A stretch of 32,240 bases of DNA, from positions 1 to 32,240 of the forward strand of contig CANITX010000013.1 in assembly GCA_947470575.1 (NCBI GenBank), written 5' to 3'. This document shows, in pieces, positions 25,692 through 32,240 of this stretch (positions within the stretch are counted from its first letter, which is position 1; every line of letters begins with the position of its first letter). The DNA is from Rhodospirillales bacterium. GTDB lineage: Bacteria; Pseudomonadota; Alphaproteobacteria; Rhodospirillales; CAMCUA01. Both the position numbers and the translations under genes were made by a program. Below the pieces are notes generated by a model. That model did no database searches. It had not been told where the DNA came from and was given only the letters and a program-made list of their open reading frames with translations.

Positions 25692-26621
25692 TCACGGCCT
25701 CTGCGCACCGCTTTGGGCAACATAGACGGCATAGAGGGAGCGGGTTGCCGTGATGAACAGCCGATTGCGTTTCGGTCCGCCGAAGGTCAGGTTGGAAACC
25801 TTTTCGGGCACATGGATTTTTCCGAGCAGGACACCGTGCGGATCGAAGCAATGGACGCCGTCGCCAGCGCTGATCCACAGATTGCCGTCGGTATCCAATC
25901 GAAAGCCATCGGCCAAACCCGGGCTGACCTTGGCGAACACCCGGCTATTGGCCAATCGCTTGCCGTCCACCACATCGAAAGCGCGGATGTGCGGCGGACC
26001 GGCGGGATTGTCGGAGCGGTCGCTGTCGGCCACGTAAAGCACCGACTCGTCGGGGGAAAAAGCAATGCCGTTGGGACAGGTGAAGTCGTCGGCGACCGGG
26101 GTCGGTTCCGTGGCTCCTGGATCGAGCCGGAAGACGTAGCGGGCGCCCTGTTCTTCCTCTGCTTTGTGACCTTCATAGTCCGAGCGAATGCCGTAGGGTG
26201 GGTCGGTGAACCAGATGGAGCCATCCGATTTCACCACGACGTCGTTGGGCGAATTCAGCCGCCGTCCCTTGTGGCGGTCGGCAAGCACGGTGAGGGAACC
26301 GTCGTGTTCGGTGCGGGTCACCCGACGGGCGCCGTGCTCGCAACTGATCAAGCGACCCTGGCGGTCGCGGGTATGGCCGTTGCTGTAGTTGGCGGGCTTG
26401 CGGAAGACACGCACGCCCATCCCCTCCACCCATTGCAGGATGCGGTCGTTGGGGATGTCGCTCCACAGCAGATAATCGCCGTCGGCGACGTAGACCGGTC
26501 CTTCGGCCCAAAGGCAGCCATCGTAGAGGCGTTCGAGCCAGGCGTTGCTTTGGATGAGGTGGCGGAAGCGAGGGTCGATGATTTCGAACTCACCGTTCGC
26601 ACCCAATCGCATTCCCGTCAT
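25692..26621 (-). CDS. SMP-30/gluconolactonase/LRE family lactonase
   Basis: A 309-residue six-bladed beta-propeller. The metal ligands of the family are visible: Glu40 (LWAEGPVY), Asn126 (NSPND), Asn184 (CPNGIAFSPDES) and Asp199 (YVADS). The phrase DGSIWFTDPPYG is characteristic. It should hydrolyse a sugar or other aliphatic lactone. I chose ATG 26621, with GAGCGGAAA upstream; its first base overlaps the stop of the LLM gene (ATGA), so the two are translationally coupled. No signal peptide, so it is cytoplasmic. The C-terminus is normal for the family. Confidence 0.9.
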   Translation of the reverse strand: MTGMRLGANGEFEIIDPRFRHLIQSNAWLERLYDGCLWAEGPVYVADGDYLLWSDIPNDRILQWVEGMGVRVFRKPANYSNGHTRDRQGRLISCEHGARRVTRTEHDGSLTVLADRHKGRRLNSPNDVVVKSDGSIWFTDPPYGIRSDYEGHKAEEEQGARYVFRLDPGATEPTPVADDFTCPNGIAFSPDESVLYVADSDRSDNPAGPPHIRAFDVVDGKRLANSRVFAKVSPGLADGFRLDTDGNLWISAGDGVHCFDPHGVLLGKIHVPEKVSNLTFGGPKRNRLFITATRSLYAVYVAQSGAQRP

Positions 26622-27733
26622 TTTCCGCTCTTTTTCGCTAAGGCTTCGGCGTGTTGTGCGAGACGAGGCATCACCTCTTCGGCCAGCAGCGCCATGGAGC
26701 GGCGCCACAGGGGACCATCGTCCCAATCGTGGGCAGTCATCACCAAGGTTCCAAACGGGCCGATCTCGTCGCCAAACGCGACCAGCCTGTCGAGCACGGT
26801 CGACGGCGAGCCGACGATCATCATCGCATCGAGCATATAGTCCAAGGTGACCGCCGTATCCGCCATGTCGAGGCGGGCTTTGAAATTATTCATCCCACCG
26901 GGGCGAATCGTAGCGTTGCGGTAAAGGTAATCGAAGTAGAAACGCGCGCCGCAGCGGGGATCGGCCAGATAGTCGGCCGCTTGAGCGTCGCTGTCAGCCA
27001 CCAGGATGCTGCGCGCCACCCGCCATAGCCCCGGATCGGGGCGACGACCGGCGGCATCGGCGCCGGCCGCATAGGCTTCCCAATGGGTACGGACGTTGCT
27101 GGGCGGCACGAAATTGGCCGACAACGGAATCCAACCGTGCTCGCCCGCGACCCGGGCGGAGTGGGAGTTGCGGCTGGCGATCGAGGTGGCGATGGGCGGG
27201 TGCGGCTTCTGCAGGGGTTTGATCATCTCGCCGACGCCGTGATCGAGGCGGATGGTGTTCTTGACCCGGATGTTCCAATTCTTCCCGGCGATGTCATAGG
27301 GCGCCGTGCCGGCCCACATCTTCAGCACGGTATCGATGCATTCCAGCATCAACGGTCCGCGCGCGGCGGGGTCGGTTCGCTCGAACAGTTCGAAGTCGGT
27401 ACTCAAGCCGCCGGGGCCGATGCCCATCAGGAAGCGCCCGCCGCACAGGTGATCGAACAGGGCGACATCGCCGGCGATTCGCGCCGGGTGATGCTGCGGT
27501 AGGTTGAGCACCCCCGTGCCGAAGCGGATCGAAGGCGCGCTGTCAATCAGCGAAGCCAGGAAGACCAGAGGCGAGGTGATGCCCTCCGCCGTCGTCGCGT
27601 AGTGTTCGCCGATCCAGGCTTCGGAAAAGCCCAGCCGGTCGGCGAGGACGATGGCTTGGCGGTCCTCGTTGAGGACGGTGGCATAGTCCCGCCGCGGATC
27701 GTGCAGCGGCATCATGAACAGACCGAGCTTCAC
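26618..27733 (-). CDS. LLM class flavin-dependent monooxygenase
   Basis: A 371-residue luciferase-like TIM-barrel protein. I chose GTG 27733 because GGGAGGA lies 7 bases upstream and the product then starts (M)KLGLFMMPLHDPRRDY; the frame is open upstream. Family marks are ADRLGFSEAWIGEHYA, the FGTGVLNLPQHHPARIAGDVALFDHLCGGRFLMGIGPGG flavin region, and MMIVGSPSTVLDRLVAF near the C-terminus. These enzymes use FMNH2 from a separate reductase and include Baeyer-Villiger, alkanesulfonate and hydrocarbon oxygenases. No reductase is adjacent. Coupling to the lactonase suggests a lactone product, an inference only. Confidence 0.9.
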   Translation of the reverse strand: MKLGLFMMPLHDPRRDYATVLNEDRQAIVLADRLGFSEAWIGEHYATTAEGITSPLVFLASLIDSAPSIRFGTGVLNLPQHHPARIAGDVALFDHLCGGRFLMGIGPGGLSTDFELFERTDPAARGPLMLECIDTVLKMWAGTAPYDIAGKNWNIRVKNTIRLDHGVGEMIKPLQKPHPPIATSIASRNSHSARVAGEHGWIPLSANFVPPSNVRTHWEAYAAGADAAGRRPDPGLWRVARSILVADSDAQAADYLADPRCGARFYFDYLYRNATIRPGGMNNFKARLDMADTAVTLDYMLDAMMIVGSPSTVLDRLVAFGDEIGPFGTLVMTAHDWDDGPLWRRSMALLAEEVMPRLAQHAEALAKKSGK

Positions 27734-27871
27734 GGCGTTCCTCCCTTTGGCGGAAGAGTTCCATAGGCGCGGGCGAATGGCAAACGGCGGGAAAGGCGAA
27801 AGCCGGGCGCGGTCGCGCAACTTTAGCGACGTAGCTTTTCGTAGCCCTTTGGAAGGCAAAACCGTGAATTA

Positions 27872-27894
27872 ATAATAATGATAATCATTATTAT
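27872..27894. promoter_or_regulatory. Fur box, near-perfect palindrome
   Basis: The core 27874-27892 (AATAATGATAATCATTATT) matches the classical Fur consensus GATAATGATAATCATTATC at 17 of 19 positions. The flanks extend it to an 11-1-11 perfect palindrome. It sits between the divergent LLM and MFS genes, 112 bases from the MFS start and 138 from the LLM start, so either or both may be iron-regulated. A TATAAT on the minus strand (27890-27895) overlaps it. Confidence 0.75.
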
Positions 27895-28006
27895 ATAGGC
27901 CAGCACGTCGGGCTTGCATGGGCGGGCGCGGCGGTGGATTTTGGCGGATCGCCGTTTCCGCCCGCTTCGCTCCCCCCCCTTTTTTCCGTCCTGCTGGAAT
28001 CAACCC

Positions 28007-29245
28007 ATGGCCATGCTGGCTAGCGCCTCTCCCGCGACGGGCGCCGTGTCGTCCCATCCCTACCGTTGGACCATGCTGGGCGGCGTGTGGCTGGTCTATT
28101 TCTGCTTTTCCCTGACCACGGCGGCGATGGCGCCGCTGGTGCAGCCGATCGAGCACGATCTGGGCTTCGGGCATGCCGCCATGGGCAGCGTGTTCAGCGC
28201 CTGGACCCTGATGTTCATTTTTTCCGCCATGCCCTGCGGCGCGCTGATGGACCGCATCGGGCCGCGCCGGGCGATTTTCATCGCTGTGCTGTTCATCGCG
28301 GCATCCGGAGTCTTGCGCGGCACGGCACAGGGCCATCTCAGCCTGCTGTTCGGCGTGGCGATGTTCGGCCTGGGCGGACCGCTGGTTGCCATCGGTGCGC
28401 CGAAACTGATTTCGCTTTGGTTCGAGGGCAAGGACCGCGCCGTGGCCATGGGCATTTATATGACCGGACCCTCGTTGGGTTCGGTGATCGGCCTGTCGAT
28501 CACCAACAGCCTGATGATGCCGATATTCGACCATCAGTGGCGCCACGTGCTGTTTGCCTACGCCGCCTTTGTGCTGTGCTGCGGATTGATCTGGCTGGTC
28601 ATCAGCGCCCATCCGGCCAGCCGGGCGATGGAAAGCCGCCTCGCCGCCGAGCCCAAACATTCCCACCTGAAAGTGTTCGCCGAACTGATCCACCTGCGCG
28701 CCGTGCAGATCACCTTGGCCATGGGCGTCGGCATTTTCTTCATCAACCACAGCCTCAACAACTGGCTGCCGGAACTGCTGCGCCACAACGGCATGGACGC
28801 GGTCAGCGCCGGCCTTTGGGCGGCGATCCCGACCGCCGTCGGGGTGATCGGCGCCTTGACCATTCCGCGTCTCGCGACGCCGGAGCGGCGCCTGCGCATC
28901 CTGGTCGCCCTGTTCCTATGCACCGGAGTGGCGTCGCTGCTGCTGCACAGCGATCCGGGACCGTCGCTGACCTTTGGCCTGATCCTGCAGGGCCTGGCGA
29001 AAAGCTGCATGATGAGCCTTTCGCTGCTGACGGTGATGGAGATTCCCGAGGTTGGCAGCCGTCATGCCGGTTCGGCGAGCGGCATGTTCTTTTCGGCGGC
29101 GGAAGTCGGCGGCGTGCTCGGCCCGCTGACGGTCGGTCTGACCTACGATGCGACGGGCGGTTTCGACATGGCGTTGGGCTTGCTGACCGCCATCAGCCTG
29201 ACCCTGATCCTGCTCACGTGGCGGCTGTCCAGATTGACCAAGTGA
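28007..29245 (+). CDS. MFS transporter (CynX/NIMT-like)
   Basis: A 412-residue inner-membrane protein with about twelve helices. I chose ATG 28007 (MAMLASASPATG); ATG 28013 is possible, and the frame is open upstream. The MFS loop motif appears as GALMDRIGPRRA. The second half begins at about ITLAMGVGIFFINHSLNNWLPELLRHNGM, a phrase typical of the CynX/NIMT (cyanate/nitroimidazole) branch. Substrate unknown. The upstream Fur box suggests iron-dependent expression and hence possible export or uptake of a chelator or organic acid. It converges on a small gene with a 9-base gap. Confidence 0.88.
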   Translation: MAMLASASPATGAVSSHPYRWTMLGGVWLVYFCFSLTTAAMAPLVQPIEHDLGFGHAAMGSVFSAWTLMFIFSAMPCGALMDRIGPRRAIFIAVLFIAASGVLRGTAQGHLSLLFGVAMFGLGGPLVAIGAPKLISLWFEGKDRAVAMGIYMTGPSLGSVIGLSITNSLMMPIFDHQWRHVLFAYAAFVLCCGLIWLVISAHPASRAMESRLAAEPKHSHLKVFAELIHLRAVQITLAMGVGIFFINHSLNNWLPELLRHNGMDAVSAGLWAAIPTAVGVIGALTIPRLATPERRLRILVALFLCTGVASLLLHSDPGPSLTFGLILQGLAKSCMMSLSLLTVMEIPEVGSRHAGSASGMFFSAAEVGGVLGPLTVGLTYDATGGFDMALGLLTAISLTLILLTWRLSRLTK

Positions 29246-29254
29246 TGCCTGCGG

Positions 29255-29488
29255 TTATTTGGCACCCGATCTCTTGACGCTTTCGATCGTCGGTTTGGGG
29301 CGGCCTGAGCGCTCGGCGATCTCGCGATCCTGAGCTTCCAGATAGGCTTCGGCCGGTTTGTCGCCATCCAGTCCGCCCAGTTCCGAAGCCGGCACCTTGC
29401 GGTTCGAACTGCGCGAGCCGTCATCATAGAAGACGTCGAACAACACGAAGCTGCTGTTGCTTATTTTTCGGCCCGACTTTTTTGCCAT
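29255..29488 (-). CDS. Small conserved-looking hypothetical protein
   Basis: A 77-residue charged soluble protein starting MAKKSGRKISNSSFVLFDVFYDDGSRSSNRKVPASELGGLDGDKPAEAYLEAQDREIAERSGR and ending in a basic tail. GGGAGGA precedes the ATG at ideal spacing, which supports it as a real gene. I do not recognise a family. It is 93 bases downstream of the DUF3126 gene on the same strand. Confidence 0.7.
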   Translation of the reverse strand: MAKKSGRKISNSSFVLFDVFYDDGSRSSNRKVPASELGGLDGDKPAEAYLEAQDREIAERSGRPKPTIESVKRSGAK

Positions 29489-29581
29489 GGAAGAATCCTC
29501 CCGATCTGAGCGCGTGATGTCGCCGTCACCGGAGAGTGCCCCAAGCCGGCACCCCCGAAGACGACAGGGGGTCGGTTCCGG

Positions 29582-29848
29582 TCAATTTTCCGGCGGACGC
29601 TTCGCGCCCGCGCCCGGCTTCATGGATACCGGACTTGCCGCCGGCAGGTCTTCGGCAAGGATCACCATCTGCAAGGCATAGGAGACTTCGCCGTCCTCGT
29701 CGTCGCGATGCAGGACGCCGATGAATTCCTCGCCGATCCGCACCTCGACCGGCGCGCGCGGCTTGGCCGGCGGATCGATGGCGATCCGGTCGTTGGCGAA
29801 GAGATGGCGTAGGTAGTCCTGCACCCGGGCAATTTCATTGGCTGTCAT
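29582..29848 (-). CDS. DUF3126 family protein
   Basis: An 88-residue protein starting MTANEIARVQDYLRHLF, followed by VEVRIGEEFIGVLHRDDEDGEVSYALQMVIL. This is the DUF3126 pattern found across alphaproteobacteria. I chose ATG 29848 because GGGAG is seven bases upstream; the frame runs open from an ATG eight codons earlier. The C-terminal 20 residues are Pro/Lys/Ala-rich and variable. Function unknown. Confidence 0.88.
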   Translation of the reverse strand: MTANEIARVQDYLRHLFANDRIAIDPPAKPRAPVEVRIGEEFIGVLHRDDEDGEVSYALQMVILAEDLPAASPVSMKPGAGAKRPPEN

Positions 29849-29961
29849 CGGCGGCTCCCGTGTCGAATCCATTCCTGGCTGGGCATCGGACTACCACGGC
29901 GGGACGCGCGGCCCAAGCCCGATCCTGCACGGGCGGCCATTCTATCCGGCGACGACTTAGC

Positions 29962-29977
29962 CAAACCGCGCGGTTTG
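29962..29977. repeat. 16-bp perfect palindrome
   Basis: CAAACCGC followed directly by GCGGTTTG forms a perfect palindrome without a loop. It lies 31 bases downstream of the znuA stop and about 113 bases upstream of the DUF3126 start. No T run follows on either strand, so it looks more like a protein-binding site than a terminator. Confidence 0.5.
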
Positions 29978-30008
29978 ACGGGTTATTCGCATCCGTGCCG
30001 GGGCGGGT

Positions 30009-30995
30009 TCAGCTCGAACGGCCAAGACAACCGCGCAGGGACGCGGCAAGTCCTTCGATCAGCCGGAAGTAGAGATCGGGGCCTTCGGCAAGGGCCGCGC
30101 CTTCGGGATCGAGCACGCCGGAAGCCGCCGGCGTGCCTTCGGTGACGACACGCACCAGTCGCGGTTCGAATTCGGGCTCGGAGAACACGCAGGTTGCCCC
30201 CAACTCGCGGACTTTGCGATGTATCTCGGACACGCGCTGGGCACCTGCGGCGATTTCCGGGCTCACCGTTATGGATCCGGCGGCGTTCATGCCGAAGCGC
30301 TTTTCAAAATACCGATAGGCATCGTGAAAAACGATGAAGGGCTTGCCCTTGACCGGCGCGAGTTTGGCGGCGACGTCGCCGATCAACCGGTCCAGCCGGA
30401 GAGAAATCTTTTTCGCATTGGCGTCATAGACGATGGCGTGAAGGGGATCGGCCTTGGCCAGGGATTCCGCAATGTTCCGAACGAGCACCTTGGCGTTCAG
30501 CGGGTCGAGCCAAAGGTGCATGTCGATACGTTCACGCGCGGCGTCTTGATGGTGATCCTGGTCTTCGTCGGCGGCCTGATCTTGTTCATCCCCCTGCGCT
30601 TCGTCGTCGTGGGCATGCGTCTCGAAAGCGCCGCCCTGGCGATACGCCAGCCGGATCAAGCCGGGAGCTTCGGACAAGGTAACAACCTTGGCGCGGCGCG
30701 CGATCTTTTCGATGGGCGATTCCAGGAAAAGTTCGAGCCCCGGCCCGACCCAGAAGACCACGGCGGCACGATCCAACGCGGTCGCATCGGACGGCTTGAG
30801 ACTGTAAGTGTGGGGCGAAGCGCCGCCGCGCACGATCAGATACGGTGCGCCCACACCCGCCATCACAGAGGCGACCAGGGAGTGTATCGGCTTGATCGAG
30901 GCGACCACCGCCGGGCCGTCGGCGGCGACAGCCGGTCCGATGACAGGGGCGGCAAGAACGGCCACAGCGGCAAACAGGGAGCAAAATCGGATCAT
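30009..30995 (-). CDS. znuA: Zinc ABC transporter periplasmic binding protein ZnuA
   Basis: A 328-residue cluster A-I binding protein with a signal peptide (MIRFCSLFAAVAVLAAPVIGPAVA, cleavage near residue 25). I chose ATG 30995, preceded by GGAGGA at seven bases. Zinc ligands by family position are His62 (GASPHTYSLKPSD), His160 (MHLWLDPLN), His224 (FHDAYRYFEKRFG) and Asp296 (VLDPEG). Residues about 126-150 form the ZnuA-type acidic and His-rich loop (HAHDDEAQGDEQ...DHHQD), thought to capture zinc. The ABC genes znuB and znuC are not next to it in the window. A Zur/Fur-like palindrome lies 56 bases upstream. Confidence 0.93.
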   Translation of the reverse strand: MIRFCSLFAAVAVLAAPVIGPAVAADGPAVVASIKPIHSLVASVMAGVGAPYLIVRGGASPHTYSLKPSDATALDRAAVVFWVGPGLELFLESPIEKIARRAKVVTLSEAPGLIRLAYRQGGAFETHAHDDEAQGDEQDQAADEDQDHHQDAARERIDMHLWLDPLNAKVLVRNIAESLAKADPLHAIVYDANAKKISLRLDRLIGDVAAKLAPVKGKPFIVFHDAYRYFEKRFGMNAAGSITVSPEIAAGAQRVSEIHRKVRELGATCVFSEPEFEPRLVRVVTEGTPAASGVLDPEGAALAEGPDLYFRLIEGLAASLRGCLGRSS

Positions 30996-31050
30996 GCGAA
31001 TGTCCTCCGGGGGCTGTGCCCCGCACATATAACGGACGATTTCGCTTTGC

Positions 31051-31069
31051 AATGATATAATGTATCATT
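31051..31069. promoter_or_regulatory. Zur-like operator between znuA and the zevA-like gene
   Basis: AATGATA (31051-31057) and TATCATT (31063-31069) are perfect seven-base arms around a five-base centre (TAATG). The 19-bp site sits in the divergent region, 56 bases from the znuA start and 143 from the zevA start. A TATAAT lies inside it on the plus strand, so a bound repressor would block it. Zur is the natural candidate by context; Fur-type sites are similar in shape. Confidence 0.6.
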
Positions 31070-31211
31070 ATTAAATCTTGCCGCCTCCCGCCCCCGCCGG
31101 ACCCTTTCCCGGTCCGGTCCTGTCGGCGCTCGCATCCCACAAAGCCGTCCCACATCCGCCAAATTTCGCGATATTCTCTTTTTCTGCCGTAACGAGATTC
31201 GACCGACAACG

Positions 31212-31862
31212 ATGCGCCCCAAGTCGCCCGTATTCCTGCTGCTGTTCTTCGCGATCCTTTCCTCGGCAATGCCGGGTCACGCGATCGCCCACCCGCATAC
31301 TTGGATCGACGTGACCGTCGAGGTTGTTTTCGAGCAAGGCAAGGCGGTCGGGCTTCGCGAGACCTGGCTGTTCGACGACTACTACACGGCCTATGCGACC
31401 GAAGGCATGGACGAGGATGGCGACGGTCAGCCGGACGCCCGCAGGCTCCGCGCGCTGCTTGAAGAAAACATGAGCAATCTGGCCGAATACACCTATTTCA
31501 CCCAAGTGACCCGCGGCGGTAACGACGTCGCCTTCGCCGAGGTCGCCGAGATGTCATCGCGCATGGCCGGCACTCGGTTGGAGATGTCGTTCCTGTTGCC
31601 TCTGGCCACGCCGCTCGACGTCGGCGGGCCGGGCATGGTCTACGGTATTTTCGATCCGACCTATTACATCGAGATGCTGCATGCCGAGACACGCGATGCC
31701 ATTCGCCTGACCGGCGCCCCCGCCGGCTGTTCAACAAAGCTGGACAAGCCCAAACCAACGGCCGAGGCCACGTCGCTGGCGGCCTCCCTCGACCGCCTGC
31801 AAAGCGCAGGCGACACGTTGGGCGCCATCTTCGCCGAGCGCGTGACGATCCGGTGTCCGTGA
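31212..31862 (+). CDS. zevA: DUF1007 family periplasmic protein (ZevA-like)
   Basis: A 216-residue protein with a signal peptide (MRPKSPVFLLLFFAILSSAMPGHAIA) and the conserved mature start HPHTWIDVTVE, typical of DUF1007. Residues about 67-75 (DEDGDGQPD) form an acidic metal-site-like loop seen in the family. Haemophilus ZevA, a zinc-uptake component that works with the NicO-type permease ZevB, is the known relative; here the permease gene follows with a 4-base overlap. Proposed role is periplasmic metal delivery for zinc, with nickel or cobalt as alternatives. It is divergent from znuA. Confidence 0.85.
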   Translation: MRPKSPVFLLLFFAILSSAMPGHAIAHPHTWIDVTVEVVFEQGKAVGLRETWLFDDYYTAYATEGMDEDGDGQPDARRLRALLEENMSNLAEYTYFTQVTRGGNDVAFAEVAEMSSRMAGTRLEMSFLLPLATPLDVGGPGMVYGIFDPTYYIEMLHAETRDAIRLTGAPAGCSTKLDKPKPTAEATSLAASLDRLQSAGDTLGAIFAERVTIRCP

Positions 31863-32240
31863 GGTCCCGTTCCTTCGCCCTTCCGGGCATCGGCATCGCC
31901 GCGGCGCTGGGGCTTGCCTGGCTGGCGGCGGGTATGGCCGGCGTGAGCGTTGGCGACGTGGAGACCCTATGGGGCGATGCCGTGGTCTGGATCGCCAAAC
32001 AGCAGCGCCTTCTGCATCGCGAACTCGCCGATCATCTTGGCCGGTTGAAGGCGGACGGCGGCGGTATTGCCGCCTGGGGCCTGATCGTCGCCGGCTTGGC
32101 CTATGGCATTGTCCATGCGGCCGGTCCCGGCCACGGCAAGGCCATTCTCGCCACCTATCTTTTGACGCAGCGCCAGCGGTTGCGACGCGGCATCGTCCTG
32201 GCGACACTGGCAGCCTATTGCCAGGGCGCGGTCGCCATCG
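31859..32240 (+). CDS. zevB: NicO-type nickel/cobalt/zinc permease (ZevB-like), start only, runs off the window
   Basis: The gene overlaps the zevA-like stop by GTGA at 31859; GTG 31853 is an alternative start. The 127 codons visible begin with a hydrophobic segment (LPGIGIAAALGLAWLAAGMAGV) and reach the diagnostic NicO motif HAAGPGHGKAILATYLL in a membrane helix, with a following helix cut by the window edge. The family moves divalent metals such as nickel, cobalt or zinc across the inner membrane. The coupling to a DUF1007 gene and divergence from znuA support zinc. Confidence 0.85.
   Translation, partial: MRSRSFALPGIGIAAALGLAWLAAGMAGVSVGDVETLWGDAVVWIAKQQRLLHRELADHLGRLKADGGGIAAWGLIVAGLAYGIVHAAGPGHGKAILATYLLTQRQRLRRGIVLATLAAYCQGAVAI

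Noticed and set aside
27869-28786. 305-codon minus-strand open frame opposite the MFS gene
   Set aside because: Shadow of the MFS gene; its His/Gln-rich translation is a product of the membrane-protein codons read backwards.
30541-30640. Acidic/His-rich stretch in znuA as a possible frameshift or insertion
   Set aside because: It is the normal variable zinc-capture loop of ZnuA and the frame stays open on both sides.
1-32240. CRISPR arrays, tRNA/rRNA genes, insertion sequences, prophage or defence systems
   Set aside because: No regularly spaced direct repeats, no cloverleaf or rRNA segments and no transposase, integrase or defence-type proteins were seen.

Overview
The window looks like a high-GC (by eye roughly 60-65%) alphaproteobacterial chromosome segment, most like the Rhodospirillales. 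The evidence is the argD-argF-hslO order, small alphaproteobacterial-type genes (DUF3126, DUF6460-like, YqaE/Pmp3), a single-chain GcvP after gcvH, and dense packing with many 4-nt ATGA/GTGA overlaps. No rRNA, tRNA, insertion sequence, prophage or CRISPR array was seen. No gap between genes exceeds about 275 bases.

Layout. 1-3103: end of gcvH, then gcvP (glycine cleavage). 3108-7419: a cyclic-nucleotide-binding/TPR protein, a PagL-like lipid A deacylase and a TPR-glycosyltransferase-like protein, suggesting signalling and envelope functions. 7562-8584: arsC and recX. 8717-12672: an argD promoter with a terminator-like leader hairpin, then argD, argF, hslO (Hsp33) and a lipoprotein. 12765-15577: a 2-hydroxyacid dehydrogenase, then amtB followed by a PII gene, with an inverted repeat in the amtB leader. 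15668-20592: a DMT exporter, then a translationally coupled trio (MmgE/PrpD, acyl-CoA dehydrogenase, RlmD/TrmA-type RNA methyltransferase). 20593-22812 (minus strand): cyclase-family hydrolase, two small membrane proteins and a glutathione S-transferase with tandem 16-bp repeats upstream.

22908-28006 is the most distinctive metabolic region. On the minus strand an LLM flavin monooxygenase overlaps an SMP-30/gluconolactonase gene, followed by larC-larE-larB, the nickel-pincer-cofactor pathway, with no larA in view. LarE has three cysteines in the arrangement I associate with the [4Fe-4S] (non-sacrificial) type. Divergent from the LLM gene is an MFS transporter, and the shared intergenic region holds a near-perfect Fur box.

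29255-32240 ends with two small conserved proteins and a zinc-homeostasis cluster: znuA with an acidic/His-rich loop, divergent from a DUF1007 (ZevA-like) and NicO-type permease (ZevB-like) pair. A 19-bp Zur/Fur-like palindrome lies between them. The strongest candidates for a little-described arrangement are this divergent znuA/zevAB module, the lar cluster behind an LLM-lactonase pair, and the argD leader.
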